Positions 18,315-28,355 of a DNA stretch of 64,000 nt are shown here, piece after piece (position 1 is the first letter of the stretch; every line of letters starts with the position of its first letter). Where the stretch lies: the NCBI GenBank assembly GCA_029261035.1, contig JAJDCD010000025.1:186001-250000 (forward strand), in the 5' to 3' direction. The position numbers were made by a program, and so were the translations under genes. Under the pieces are notes generated by a model. The model saw only the letters and a program-made list of their open reading frames with translations, was not told where the DNA came from and searched no databases. This DNA is from Candidatus Omnitrophota bacterium (lineage in GTDB: Bacteria > Omnitrophota > Omnitrophia > Omnitrophales > JACROU01).

Positions 18315-18713
18315 TTAAGCCGTCGAACGGTTCATATTACCTTTGATTTCCTTCATCAAATCAGCAACTCCCACTACAGACTGAGAAGATGGAGTTACTC
18401 GAACAGAGGTCTTACTACGAGCCAAACGCTCTAACCTAAAGTGAACCATTCGTTGATCTATAGGGGCAAAGATATCAGGGTACTTTTCATTAAACGCGGT
18501 AATACGCCCTTCCTTCTTTTCCGTCTCAAACAACGTCCAATCAGGAGTATTCAAAACTGCGTCCATCACACGTAAATAAGTGTAATCTAGAGCTCTGTCA
18601 AAAATAAGTGTCTCATCATGAACAGGCAAAATAGCTTTTTTAGCAGAAGAACATCCAGAAATAGCTACTGCTGTAAAAAGAACAAGAAATGCTATTGAAA
18701 GTATTCTACTCAT
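18315..18713 (-). CDS. Small lipoprotein of unknown function
   Basis: 132 residues. A clear lipoprotein signal MSRILSIAFLVLFTAVAISGC with lipobox ISGC (18-21) is followed by a domain of about 100 residues (YTYLRVMDAVLNTPDWTLF...) resembling small α/β periplasmic lipoprotein domains. I cannot name the family. It starts 34 bases after the stop of the 1553-residue surface protein, so it is probably the third gene of that operon and may help assemble or anchor the barrel protein (inference from position). Confidence 0.75.
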   Translation of the reverse strand: MSRILSIAFLVLFTAVAISGCSSAKKAILPVHDETLIFDRALDYTYLRVMDAVLNTPDWTLFETEKKEGRITAFNEKYPDIFAPIDQRMVHFRLERLARSKTSVRVTPSSQSVVGVADLMKEIKGNMNRSTA

Positions 18714-18747
18714 ATGTCATCTACCTCTTCCTCTAATAAATACGGTG

Positions 18748-21700
18748 TTAGAACTCCCCTGTCAAACGAGCGTAAAACCCATTAAATTCATAACCACTAT
18801 CTGGAGTAATTCCATCATCAAAATTTGAAAAATCATAACCAATACCTAATCGCATATAATCCATTAATTTACGATCAACCTCAAATAAGAATCCATGCTT
18901 ACGGTCGTCTGCAGCGCTATCTTGATACAACACTCGATACTCAGCAGAAATATCCCACTTACGAGTTACATGAAAATTAACTCTAGAAGCCCAAAGAAAA
19001 CGATTCACAATAGAATCTTGACCCGTGTTTAAAGCAAATTTAGAACTTCTCAAAGCAACTTTTTGAACCAATTGGAAATATTTATTTACCTCATAAGCAC
19101 CTTCAAACGCTACTGTATGAGATTTTTGCTGAAATGGAATTGCGTTCTGGAAAGCTCTATCAGGACTCTTATCATCTAAATAAGTGTATCGTGAGATAAA
19201 ATTTAAACGATCAAATTTAATAGGACGATAAGCGATTCCAACGTTCAATTCGGTAAAATATGATTCTGTTTGTTGTAGTGATTTACTACGTGTTCTAGAG
19301 GTATTCAAACGGCCTTTAAAAGTGAGGTCATCATTAAATTTAAATGTTGTAGAGTTTTGAAAGGTTATTTGATAACGTTCATTGGATGTAGTATCTTTTC
19401 TAAGCTCTGCTTTTGTTGCTGTTTTTAAACGTTTTCCATCATCATAGGCAACCGTTACAGAACCTGTATTACGTTTATCCGGAATACTCAACTCGTCAAT
19501 AACACTGCGTTCATAAGTTGCATTAACAGCCCATTTATTTGCTAGCTTAATTTCATAACCAAAAACATCTTGTTGATTAATTCCTGTAGAAGCGTAATCC
19601 GAATAGCGTTTTTCAGTATAGATACGACTACGATCATCTAAAATATGGCTTGTTCCCATAGATGTCAAAAGACTTCTTTGACCATTATGACGATCTACAA
19701 CAGAAAAGTTATTATAAATTCTAGTATTCTCAGACAACTCTCGTTCAACACCAATCAAAACAGAATCCCCAATATTACCAATCATTTGCTCAAACCGAGC
19801 CGTGGTTTTATTATCAGGAAGTTTAATTTCCGCTCCAACCCCAAACTGATTATTCGAATCTTCTCCACCCAAAGCCCACTGAGCCCGAACATAAGGTTTA
19901 AACCAATCATAAACTTGATAGGCTACCTTAAGTGCAACTGCATTTTCAAAACGTTCGTTATCCAAAATATCTTCAACAGCTCTAAATGGCGTAGCTACAT
20001 CAATATCTTGCTTACGATATTCCGCAATAATATCCCAAGGACCTCTTGCGTAAACAGCCTGCAACATGGTTGTTGTACGTTTCTCAGGATCAAAGAAAAT
20101 TTGAGGGACAACAGATATTCTAGGAGCCACAATTTCAGCCTGATCATGTCTGAAACGCGCATGCAAATGATCTGTAATTTTATAACGCACATTCACACCA
20201 TACTTCAATGTCCCTTGCTGACTCGCCAAATCTGAAACAGCAAAACCTGGTGTTAATTTCTGGAAATAAGCAGATAATTCTGTTCGTTTTCCAATACGTG
20301 TTTGCCCCTTAATTGAATAAGCTTCACTTCTCGTTGGAGCACCTGTTTGATTATCTGCAAAGCTCAAACCGCCGTCGAAAGAAACTGCAGCACCGCCAGG
20401 GGTATTACTTGTCTCTGCAACTTCAGCAACAATCTTAGTATTTTCTCCAATACGCAAGGTAGCATCAATTCCTCTAACAATATAATCATCTGCTGTAGAC
20501 AATGCTGTCTGCCTCACATAAGAACCACCAAATTTTAAATTTTCCCCTACATTAGTCCAAGCACGAAGCCCTCTTGAATTAAAATCAAAAATTGCATGTG
20601 TTTCATATTCATAATCCGCAATTAAAATAACTCTATTTCCATTCAAAATATTATTAGAAATAATCGATTGCGAAGATGCCACCGAAAGAAGAGGTTTTGT
20701 TAAAATAATTCGGCCTGCCTGGTAATCAATTTCATAATCTTGACCTTCAACAAGTTCTGTCTCTGTAATATTAATTCCCTGCACTTTATCCCGAACAACA
20801 ACCTTTAATTTTTCACTCCCCTCAATCACTAAACGATGTCTCAAATAATAAACAGACCCCCCGGTACCCACAAACTCATTATGATCTCCTGCTTGACGAG
20901 CACTCGCAGACATCATTGTCACACCCGCTTTAGCATCACCATATTTCGTCGTTGAAAGGGTTTCGTAATGAGCTTTAACGCCCGACAAAGTCCTGTTATA
21001 TTGAACCAAATCAGTTTCATCAAAATCAGTTTCAAAACTACCGTATTTAAAGAAAGATCTGTCCGCTTCAATCAGTAAATAGAATCGTTCCTGAGAATCC
21101 TGTGCACTGTAATCGATCACAGAACCATCTCCATAAACAGGATAATAAGAATCTGGGTCTAAATTGGTAAACAGTCGAGAAAGGTTATCGCCCTCAGCAC
21201 TATCATCCGAATCCATATGAGCTGTTACCAAGAAACGACCTTTAATCTTCCCTTTTAAATAAAAAGCCACTCTTCCATCTTGGTAGAAAGAGTCTTGAAA
21301 TTCATCGGAGTCTCCTAAAGTTTCCGTACTTCCTTCAACTACGTTAAATCCCAATTCTCCTTCAGCAAGACCCACCATAAAAAAGTATCTATCTTTAACA
21401 TCCACTTCTTTAGAGTAACTTACAGTAGAACCTTCACGATCGACACTTGCTACTTGAACATTATTAACACCATAAGGCATATACATAAGTTCATTAAAGA
21501 CCCCTTCGGAGTCCACATTAACCTTTCGGTCATTAATAACAACATCCCTCTCATCTCCTACAGTTCCTCGAACTTGAACAGGAGCACCATATTTATCAAG
21601 GGGAATACTTTGTTTTCCATCTTTCTGTACGTTAAAGAAGCCCGTGTCACTAAAAGGTTGATCAAAACGCTGACCCTCACCGGTTAATTTATCAATAACT

Positions 21701-23409
21701 CTAAAGTATTTAAGTACAGTCCAGTCAGAAAAATTATCTCGGTCTGAAACAATCATGCGATAAGCATAATCCCCTGGTTCAAGAATTTTTTCATTGTCTC
21801 CAATACCCGACCATGGAACTTCTCGCGGAGGAGAACCTTCTCCATAACCTGTCCAAACCAACTCACCATATTCATTACGAACTTCAATTTTCCAATCAGA
21901 AATAAAGCTACCATAGTTTGTATCAAAATGAAAAACAGGATTTATTTCAAACATCCCCTGTCCTCTCTTTAACTCAAGAGGATTCATGCCAACATTAAGA
22001 ATAGGATTTGCTTTATCCTGATACTGAGCCGCATAAACGTTCAACTCATCTTGATATTGTTCAGGAACTTGTCCTTTAGGGAGTTTTACAGCAAAACTAA
22101 CCTTACTAAGCATCCCAGGAGTCGTTTTAAAAAGAAAGGTCTCTTCAGTAATAAACTTTGTTCCCTCAGGTAAAGAATGTCCATCTATTTTGATAAGATG
22201 CCTATTCGGCTCTAAACCTGGAATGTTATATTTACCATGATTATCTGTGTAAACAACAAGGCCATCTTCTGTTGCAAGACGAACATTAGGAATACCTTCC
22301 TCCCCTTCATCTTGCATCCCATTTTCATTTTTATCATTAAAAACCTTACCCAACAGAGTTCCTGAATCAAACAAACCATCCGGAATAATACGAATAGGAA
22401 TTCTTGTAGCAGAACTTAAAATAATTGACGTTAACGGGTTTCTTGCGGATATAACAATATCATACACCTCACCAATAGTAACTCCCGAGGTAACGAGAAT
22501 TTGCATCGAGATAGGTCTAATTTCACCTACAGCTAATGCCCCCTGAATTGGAAACGTGTGATTCGGTCCTGATTTTTCTGGAATTACAAGACGGCCATTC
22601 AAAAGCGCGGTATTTCTAACAATGTTTAAACCAAAAGGAATTGTTAAATTAATTTCAGAAGCTGGGATCGCTGCCGCTGTTGTATTTTGAATATTAAAAG
22701 AAAGTGTAATTAACTTTCCTGGCCAAGCTTCAACGTTATTGATACCGGTACTAATACTAATAGGAAAAAGTTTTGGAGCTCCTGTAAAGTTTTGAGTAAA
22801 AGCACCTCTAACATTATCAAAAACAACGTCTCCAGCACCTAAACCTCCTGCCGCCAAGACTGTTGTTAGTGTAGCACGTGCAAAATTGGTTCCTGCAGGT
22901 GCAATCCCCTGTGCTGTAAAAGTACCAAAAGCAGCTCCGGTGCTTGCTGTAGTAATTTGAGCGGATTGATAAGCCCCTATTTGAACGCCTCCTGCATTAA
23001 AAAACTCAAGACGAACAATGGCAAAACCATCCCCCGCACCACCGGCTAAGTTCGGTGTTCTAGCATCCACCGAACAGCTAATATGATCTCCTGCTGTAAC
23101 CCCTGTAATATTCTGAAAAATACCTGCCGTGTTTCCACCAAAAGCATTTACTTGAACAGAAGCGATTCCTTGAGTTAAGAATGGGGCTCCTATCGGACCT
23201 GGAGCTACAGTCACACGGTTGGCAATCGTACCACCACCCGTACTAAATGAAGTCCAATCATTAGCGGTCGTCGCACCCCCAGCTCCAGCAGTTTCAAAGC
23301 CGGCATTGGTGACAACATTCGCCCATGCACTTGGTGCTGCAAAAGCAAATAGCCCAAAAACGACAAGCCCTAACAAAATGTGATTTAACTTAAAGTTTTT
23401 ATTCATCAT
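18748..23409 (-). CDS. Very large multidomain surface protein with C-terminal outer-membrane β-barrel
   Basis: 1553 residues. Signal peptide 1-30 (cut after AWA). Then, by eye: a jelly-roll carbohydrate-binding-like domain (about 31-208, beginning VVTNAGFETAG); a DUF11-like Ig domain (about 209-345); an SdrD B-like domain (about 346-450, GKVFNDKNENGMQDEGEEGIPNV, calcium-binding type); a FlgD-like Ig domain (about 450-580, ending GDYAYRMIVSD). A long region of alternating polar/hydrophobic β-strands from about 680 ends YARLTGEF, a C-terminal Phe typical of BAM substrates. Inference: a barrel-anchored protein displaying Ig and lectin-like domains, perhaps an adhesin or polymer-export component. 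It lies 22 bases after another barrel-like gene and before a lipoprotein. Confidence 0.8.
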   Translation of the reverse strand: MMNKNFKLNHILLGLVVFGLFAFAAPSAWANVVTNAGFETAGAGGATTANDWTSFSTGGGTIANRVTVAPGPIGAPFLTQGIASVQVNAFGGNTAGIFQNITGVTAGDHISCSVDARTPNLAGGAGDGFAIVRLEFFNAGGVQIGAYQSAQITTASTGAAFGTFTAQGIAPAGTNFARATLTTVLAAGGLGAGDVVFDNVRGAFTQNFTGAPKLFPISISTGINNVEAWPGKLITLSFNIQNTTAAAIPASEINLTIPFGLNIVRNTALLNGRLVIPEKSGPNHTFPIQGALAVGEIRPISMQILVTSGVTIGEVYDIVISARNPLTSIILSSATRIPIRIIPDGLFDSGTLLGKVFNDKNENGMQDEGEEGIPNVRLATEDGLVVYTDNHGKYNIPGLEPNRHLIKIDGHSLPEGTKFITEETFLFKTTPGMLSKVSFAVKLPKGQVPEQYQDELNVYAAQYQDKANPILNVGMNPLELKRGQGMFEINPVFHFDTNYGSFISDWKIEVRNEYGELVWTGYGEGSPPREVPWSGIGDNEKILEPGDYAYRMIVSDRDNFSDWTVLKYFRVIDKLTGEGQRFDQPFSDTGFFNVQKDGKQSIPLDKYGAPVQVRGTVGDERDVVINDRKVNVDSEGVFNELMYMPYGVNNVQVASVDREGSTVSYSKEVDVKDRYFFMVGLAEGELGFNVVEGSTETLGDSDEFQDSFYQDGRVAFYLKGKIKGRFLVTAHMDSDDSAEGDNLSRLFTNLDPDSYYPVYGDGSVIDYSAQDSQERFYLLIEADRSFFKYGSFETDFDETDLVQYNRTLSGVKAHYETLSTTKYGDAKAGVTMMSASARQAGDHNEFVGTGGSVYYLRHRLVIEGSEKLKVVVRDKVQGINITETELVEGQDYEIDYQAGRIILTKPLLSVASSQSIISNNILNGNRVILIADYEYETHAIFDFNSRGLRAWTNVGENLKFGGSYVRQTALSTADDYIVRGIDATLRIGENTKIVAEVAETSNTPGGAAVSFDGGLSFADNQTGAPTRSEAYSIKGQTRIGKRTELSAYFQKLTPGFAVSDLASQQGTLKYGVNVRYKITDHLHARFRHDQAEIVAPRISVVPQIFFDPEKRTTTMLQAVYARGPWDIIAEYRKQDIDVATPFRAVEDILDNERFENAVALKVAYQVYDWFKPYVRAQWALGGEDSNNQFGVGAEIKLPDNKTTARFEQMIGNIGDSVLIGVERELSENTRIYNNFSVVDRHNGQRSLLTSMGTSHILDDRSRIYTEKRYSDYASTGINQQDVFGYEIKLANKWAVNATYERSVIDELSIPDKRNTGSVTVAYDDGKRLKTATKAELRKDTTSNERYQITFQNSTTFKFNDDLTFKGRLNTSRTRSKSLQQTESYFTELNVGIAYRPIKFDRLNFISRYTYLDDKSPDRAFQNAIPFQQKSHTVAFEGAYEVNKYFQLVQKVALRSSKFALNTGQDSIVNRFLWASRVNFHVTRKWDISAEYRVLYQDSAADDRKHGFLFEVDRKLMDYMRLGIGYDFSNFDDGITPDSGYEFNGFYARLTGEF

Positions 23410-23431
23410 CTATCTATGTGTGTGTAAAACG

Positions 23432-25015
23432 TTAAAAACGGTTGAGAGAAACGTTAATGCCTAAACGGTAATCCCTATCGGGAACACTGCTTGGAGGATT
23501 TCTCTTACTATATTGAGTTGATCCAACACCTTCATATTCAAAAAATAATTTTGTTTTAAATAACCATTGAGAATTTAAAAATCGATAAGATCTAAAAGGC
23601 ATCAAACGAACACCTGCGCCAACAAAATAACGGTTTTGAAAAAAGAATCCCGTTCCTGTTGTATTGACATGCTCAAAAAGAAAATAAGGCATCACTACTA
23701 ACTCATCATTAATAGGATTCTCAGGCAAAGGAATTCGAGGCCATTTAATACCCATACGAACAGCTGAGTTTAAAACATAAGAATCAAAATCGTCTGTCGA
23801 GCCCAAACCTGTTTTAGAGAAGTAATAATTTCCAAACCATTCTCCCCATAGAAAACTATCATCATCCCCTTCTTTAGGAAGATCAATACCCCACTCTTTA
23901 AAGTAGTCAATACCCACTTGAAGATCATGGTCTCTATCGCCAAAGCTAATGTCTTTAATAGGGTCTCGGCGAGTATAAGTCAAATACATACGAATGTTCT
24001 TGGCCCATTCGGTCCAAGGAGACTTTTCTAAGGCTTTATTTAACCTAAAAGGACGATATTCCAAACCACCCGTCCAGTCAATGCTGTTACTAAATGCTCG
24101 AGAATTTGTTTCAAAACGAATAATACCTTCTACGTATGGATCAATGCTTGATCCAAAAAATTTCAAACCTCTAAAAACAACTCGATTTGAATTAAACCCG
24201 GTAACGGCATTAAAACTACGATTATCTAAATTAGTATTACGAAAAGTAGCTTCACCGACAGCTTGATATAAAAACCATTCATCTTCGGGATACTTGCCGT
24301 AGAATTTATTAAGTTCCAATCCATCAATAACATCAAAGAAAAATTCTTCTTCATTTTGAAAGTTAGGTTTCTCTCCCAAACCAACTTCTTCTTTGGCCGC
24401 TACTTTCTCAGCACCTGTAAAACTCTGAGAATAATTTTCTGCAACTTCAACGCTATCATCAAAATTTAAATTCTTAGCATCTAATATTTTTTTAATTTTT
24501 AAAACAGCTCCCTGAGCTTGTTCTAAATTTGAGAAAGCCTTTTGGCCAACCCAATACATTTGGTAGTCACTTCCATCTTTCTTTTTTAAGGTCACTTCTA
24601 AAATAGACGCGCCTTTATAATCGATGCGTTTAGAATTAGACTCAAAATAATCTCGAGCTTCATCAACCGTTTGTACATCTTTTAAAATTCTAGTTTCTAA
24701 AATGGATTGATCAAAACCTGTAACAACAGAAAAGAAAGAATTCCAATCGTCAACCTCTTGCTTGGTTAAAATAAAACTCAAACAATCATAAGTCGCATAT
24801 TTCAAGCGCGTCTCATGAGGCATATAAAACTGATCTTTAAATTGAGAAATGGAGGAGTCTTGATTAGAAGAATTTGTTTGGGCTAAAACAGAAGGCACAC
24901 TGATCAGCTGAGCAGCAATAAAAATAAACAGAAAGCTACTGAATAAAAAATGTTTCAAAACAGAGTAGTTGTATTTTAAATTTGAAGTAATTTTGGGGTG
25001 AATATCCATACTCAC
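23432..25015 (-). CDS. Predicted outer-membrane protein, barrel-like C-terminus
   Basis: 527 residues. A long signal peptide ends near residue 46 (SVPSVLAQ). Residues about 70-230 form a mixed domain with Lys/Glu-rich stretches. From about 250 to the end the sequence alternates polar and hydrophobic residues, is rich in aromatics, and ends RLGINVSLNRF with a terminal Phe. The tail (FFFQNRYFVGAGVRLMPFR, KLFFEYEGVG) recalls the C-terminal barrels of polysaccharide-export proteins of the PgaA/NfrA kind, but that is only a resemblance. First gene of a three-gene envelope operon, 22 bases before the 1553-residue surface protein; the two may form an export or anchoring pair. Confidence 0.7.
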   Translation of the reverse strand: MSMDIHPKITSNLKYNYSVLKHFLFSSFLFIFIAAQLISVPSVLAQTNSSNQDSSISQFKDQFYMPHETRLKYATYDCLSFILTKQEVDDWNSFFSVVTGFDQSILETRILKDVQTVDEARDYFESNSKRIDYKGASILEVTLKKKDGSDYQMYWVGQKAFSNLEQAQGAVLKIKKILDAKNLNFDDSVEVAENYSQSFTGAEKVAAKEEVGLGEKPNFQNEEEFFFDVIDGLELNKFYGKYPEDEWFLYQAVGEATFRNTNLDNRSFNAVTGFNSNRVVFRGLKFFGSSIDPYVEGIIRFETNSRAFSNSIDWTGGLEYRPFRLNKALEKSPWTEWAKNIRMYLTYTRRDPIKDISFGDRDHDLQVGIDYFKEWGIDLPKEGDDDSFLWGEWFGNYYFSKTGLGSTDDFDSYVLNSAVRMGIKWPRIPLPENPINDELVVMPYFLFEHVNTTGTGFFFQNRYFVGAGVRLMPFRSYRFLNSQWLFKTKLFFEYEGVGSTQYSKRNPPSSVPDRDYRLGINVSLNRF

Positions 25016-25182
25016 CGGGTATCCCTAAATGGGTTTTGCAAACACTATTAATGAATATTTAACTGCACATAATTGCGGTTATTTTAACCTAATCGTTATT
25101 TTTTGGCTATGAACAAGATTTAATAAAAGCATAAACTATTATAAATAAAGGACTTAGGATTTTGTGAAAATTTGACTTTTTC

Positions 25183-26004
25183 CTATTTCAGCCCTAAAAC
25201 GTCCTTCATCGTATAAAAGCCCGATTTTTTCGAAGACAAAAACTGAGCGGCTCTCAAAGCACCCGAAGCAAAAGAATCTCGACTTGAAGCTCGGTGTGAA
25301 ATTTCAATCGTTTCTCCCTGCGTTAAAAAACGAACGGTATGTTCCCCTACAATGTCTCCACCCCGAAGCGCATGAACACCAATACTTCCTTTTTTGCGTT
25401 CACCTGTAAAACCTTTTCTACCATAAACTCCCATTTCATCCAGATCCACTTCTCTGCCCGCAGCAACACGTTTTGCTAATTCCAAAGCAGTGCCACTGGG
25501 TGCGTCATTTTTAAAACGATGATGCGTCTCGATAATCTCAACATCATATTCTTCATCCAATAATTTCCCTAACAATTCAGAAAGTTGAAATACAATATTT
25601 ACACCCACACTCATATTCGGAGCCAAAACCACAGGAGTTTTTTTAGAAAGAGTTTGAACTTCTTCTAATTGAGCTTTTGAAAATCCTGTTGTTCCAATAA
25701 CAATTCCTTTTTTAAATCCAGCTAACTCTCGAATATGTTCCATAGTGACATCGGGATGAGTGAAATCAATAACAACTTCTGCATTCCCTATTTGTTCAGA
25801 AAGAGAATCTGAAACCTGTACCCCATTCGCACTAATACCTGAAATCAGGTTAGGTAACTGAACTCCAATTTGAGGATGCCCTTTTGCTTCAACGGCGCCT
25901 ACGATATCATACGGGCCTTGATCTGCTAGCTCAAGAATTCTCATACCCATTCTTCCGCAAGCTCCCGCAACGATAATTTTTGTATTTGAATTTTTTTGAC
26001 TCAT
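25183..26004 (-). CDS. dapB: 4-hydroxy-tetrahydrodipicolinate reductase
   Basis: 273 residues. Reduces the DapA product with NAD(P)H in the diaminopimelate/lysine pathway. N-terminal Rossmann motif VAGACGRMG, VIDFTHPD, IGTTGFS, APNMSVGVN, and the DapB signature ETHHRFKNDAPSGTALELAK with the catalytic His-His and Lys. Standard length. Last gene of the arg-lys-dap run, 12 bases after dapA. I found no terminator in the 167 bases downstream. Confidence 0.97.
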   Translation of the reverse strand: MSQKNSNTKIIVAGACGRMGMRILELADQGPYDIVGAVEAKGHPQIGVQLPNLISGISANGVQVSDSLSEQIGNAEVVIDFTHPDVTMEHIRELAGFKKGIVIGTTGFSKAQLEEVQTLSKKTPVVLAPNMSVGVNIVFQLSELLGKLLDEEYDVEIIETHHRFKNDAPSGTALELAKRVAAGREVDLDEMGVYGRKGFTGERKKGSIGVHALRGGDIVGEHTVRFLTQGETIEISHRASSRDSFASGALRAAQFLSSKKSGFYTMKDVLGLK

Positions 26005-26016
26005 AACACCATTCCT

Positions 26017-26907
26017 TTACGCTTTGGCTTTTTTCTTTCGTTTGATCAGACCATGCTTTGTTAACATACTTTTCAACTTTGCCTTATTTGCTTTTTCCAT
26101 CGTACATAATGGCAATCGAAACTCTTCTCTAACCATTCCCATTAAAGACAAAGCCGTCTTCACAGGGATTGGGTTCGTCTCTATAAATAAAGATTGAGCC
26201 AAGTCATAGATCTGATAATGAATCTGTTGAGCATCTTCAATATCACCATTCAAGTAAGAATGCACCAATCGAGACATTAAATTAGGAATAATATTAGCCA
26301 CCACCGAGATCACCCCTCTAGCACCTACAGAAAGAAGAGGTAAGGTCAACGCATCATCCCCTGAAATAACGGTAATGTCAGAAGATTGTATAATTTCTGT
26401 CGCTTGATTCAAACTCCCACTAGCCTCTTTAATGGCAACTACATTAGGAATTTTAGCCAGTTGAGTCACTGTCTTAACATCCATAGAAACACCCGTACGG
26501 CTTGGCACATTATATAAAACAAAAGGAATATCTACTTTTTTAGCCAAAAACTCAAAATGTTTATACAAACCTATTTGAGTGGGCTTATTATAATAAGGAG
26601 TAACCACAAGCACACCATCTGCCTTAATCTTCTTAGCATGCTTCACAAGCAGCACTGCTTCAGCCGTGTTATTAGACCCCGCCCCACAAATAACAGGAAC
26701 TTGTTTATTAACAACCTCTGTTACATAACTCAGAACATCGCAATGCTCTTTATGAGACATAGTGGCAGCCTCACCCGTCGTACCACAAGGCACAATTACA
26801 TCCGTTCCATTTTCTAAATGGAACTCCACTAACCTCTTCAAACCCGGAAAATCAATCTTTCCATTCTTAAGTGGTGTAACCAAAGCCACCATCGATCCCT
26901 GGAACAT
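26017..26907 (-). CDS. dapA: 4-hydroxy-tetrahydrodipicolinate synthase
   Basis: 296 residues. Condenses pyruvate with aspartate semialdehyde. Motifs: GTTGEAATMSHKEH, VTPYYNKPTQIGLYKHF, LYNVPSRTGV with the catalytic Tyr, and VVAIKEASG with the Schiff-base Lys near 161. A short basic tail (KRKKKAKA) is unusual. GGAGA precedes the ATG. A 370-base gap full of repeats separates it from dapF upstream, while dapB follows after 12 bases. Confidence 0.97.
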   Translation of the reverse strand: MFQGSMVALVTPLKNGKIDFPGLKRLVEFHLENGTDVIVPCGTTGEAATMSHKEHCDVLSYVTEVVNKQVPVICGAGSNNTAEAVLLVKHAKKIKADGVLVVTPYYNKPTQIGLYKHFEFLAKKVDIPFVLYNVPSRTGVSMDVKTVTQLAKIPNVVAIKEASGSLNQATEIIQSSDITVISGDDALTLPLLSVGARGVISVVANIIPNLMSRLVHSYLNGDIEDAQQIHYQIYDLAQSLFIETNPIPVKTALSLMGMVREEFRLPLCTMEKANKAKLKSMLTKHGLIKRKKKAKA

Positions 26908-26928
26908 AAATGTCTCCTTTGTTTATAG

Positions 26929-27264
26929 CTATCGGCCATCAGCTTTTAGCTTCTTCCGCCTGATGCGGATCTGCCAAGCTTTACGGCAGATAATAAATCC
27001 TAAACCAACTCTTATAAACAGCAAACGCCTTTATCCCTAACACTAAATTAACAGTGCAAATAACAACCACGTATCTCGTTATTAATACATAACGAGACAA
27101 CATTATACCTAGGAAACAAGAGCCCTCGATGGCGCTCTTGTTTCCAACACCTTCACACACTCCCAAAGCGAATAATAGAAGAGGTTAGGTAGCGTTCCAC
27201 GCCGCGAGTTGCGCAGCCCTAAAGGGCGAGCATGTCTGAGCGCCGGGGAACGCTACTCAACCTC
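26929..27264. repeat. Composite hairpin element, copy 2 (long form)
   Basis: Fills most of the 370-base gap between dapF and dapA. Starts with AGCTATCGGCCATCAGCTTTTAGCT-like sequence, then small GC hairpins, then AATCCTAAACCAACT, shared with copy 1 (7638-7652). A TCTCGTTAT/ATAACGAGA hairpin matches copy 1's position but with altered arms. Next a hairpin with AAACAAGAGC/GCTCTTGTTT arms around a TCGATG-containing loop (about 27112-27144). The large terminal hairpin has outer arms at 27181-27200 and 27245-27264 (three mismatches), internal-loop strings GCCGCGAGTT (27201-27210) and TGTCTGAGCGCC (27233-27244), and apex GCCCT/AGGGC. No coding sequence recognised. Confidence 0.8.
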
Positions 27265-27277
27265 CAACACATCTCAA

Positions 27278-28087
27278 CTAAGTAACAATCAACTCCCCAC
27301 GAAAAGAGATATGAGCTTCTCCTTCCATAAAAACTTCTTTAACATCATCCCCTTCAAGCTCAAAACAAATCTTCAAAACTTCTCCACCCGTAGTAAATAC
27401 ATTCACGGGAGACTTTACTTTATTTTGAAGCGCTGAAATAAGCGCACTTGCCGTAGATCCAGTACCACAAGCAAACGTTTCAGACTCAACACCTCTCTCG
27501 TAAGTTCTAACAGAAATATCATGAGGGCCTGTTACTTCAACAAAATTAACATTCACACCTAAAGGACTAAACTTCTCGTGAAAACGAATCGCTCCACCAA
27601 TTTCATTTACAGGAAAGTCTGAAAGACTCTCTGGAAAATGAATCACATGAGGAACTCCCGTATTAATAAAGGATAATTCTTTTTTATTTCCATCGACATC
27701 CAGTTCAAATGCCGCTTTATAATCTATAGGTTTCGTTAGCTGAACTTTAATTTTCTTTTCCGAAATCACCGCAGAAATAATACCTGCTCCTGTTTCAATT
27801 CTCATTTTATCTGGAAACTTTAAAAGCTCATGGGCAAACAAAGCAATACAACGAGAACCATTCCCACACATATCCGCTTCAGATCCATCCGCATTAATAA
27901 TTCTCATTTTAAAATCTGCATCATCTGATTTCTCTACCAACAACACGCCATCCGCTCCAACACCGAACTGACGTACACACACATGTTGAGCAAATTCATT
28001 CACATCGGTTATAAAGCTCTCTCTGTGGTCAATGACAACAAAATCATTACCCGATGCTTGCATTTTATAAAAAGTAATTGTATTCAT
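27278..28087 (-). CDS. dapF: Diaminopimelate epimerase
   Basis: About 269 residues from the ATG at 28087 (MNTITFYKMQASGNDFVVID), preceded by GGATAAG; a TTG four codons upstream is the alternative. Interconverts LL- and meso-diaminopimelate with two catalytic cysteines, found here in ADMCGNGSRC and FACGTGSTAS. It lies between lysA (upstream) and dapA (downstream), with a hairpin element in the gap on each side. Confidence 0.97.
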   Translation of the reverse strand: MNTITFYKMQASGNDFVVIDHRESFITDVNEFAQHVCVRQFGVGADGVLLVEKSDDADFKMRIINADGSEADMCGNGSRCIALFAHELLKFPDKMRIETGAGIISAVISEKKIKVQLTKPIDYKAAFELDVDGNKKELSFINTGVPHVIHFPESLSDFPVNEIGGAIRFHEKFSPLGVNVNFVEVTGPHDISVRTYERGVESETFACGTGSTASALISALQNKVKSPVNVFTTGGEVLKICFELEGDDVKEVFMEGEAHISFRGELIVT

Positions 28088-28145
28088 AATCTTATCCAAT
28101 CTGTAGCTATAAGCTCTCAGCTAATACCCCTTAGCTAAATCAACG

Positions 28146-28328
28146 ATCATCACACATGTGATGATGCTGTTACTTCACAAAACAAACGTGCTCGACGTGC
28201 TTTTGTTTTGACCCTCTATCACCACCCAAAAACAAATTCCAAAAAGGCCAGAGAAAATTCCCCGCCGCGAGTTCACAAAAGCGACTTCACTTTTGTGCTG
28301 TCTGAGCGCCGGAGAACTTTCTCTGGCC
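28146..28328. repeat. Composite hairpin element, copy 3 (short form)
   Basis: In the 256-base gap between lysA and dapF. Palindrome ATCATCACA/TGTGATGAT (28146-28165); a hairpin with CAAAACAAA/TTTTGTTTTG arms around GCTCGACG (inner arm degenerate); and the large hairpin with outer arms GGCCAGAGAAAATTCCCC (28246-28263) and GGAGAACTTTCTCTGGCC (28311-28328). Inner arms are CACAAAAG/CTTTTGTG (28274-28281, 28290-28297) and the internal-loop strings GCCGCGAGTT (28264-28273) and CTGTCTGAGCGCC (28298-28310). It lacks the middle module of copies 1 and 2. Confidence 0.85.
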
Positions 28329-28355
28329 ACCCAACTCATATTTACCCCAACATCC

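Noticed and set aside
19645-20235. 196-codon plus-strand frame inside the large surface protein gene
   Set aside because: Antisense shadow; low-complexity Asn/Ile-rich translation with no start signals.
25138-25143. TATAAT upstream of the three-gene envelope operon
   Set aside because: No -35 at a useful distance and about 120 bases from the start codon in very AT-rich sequence.
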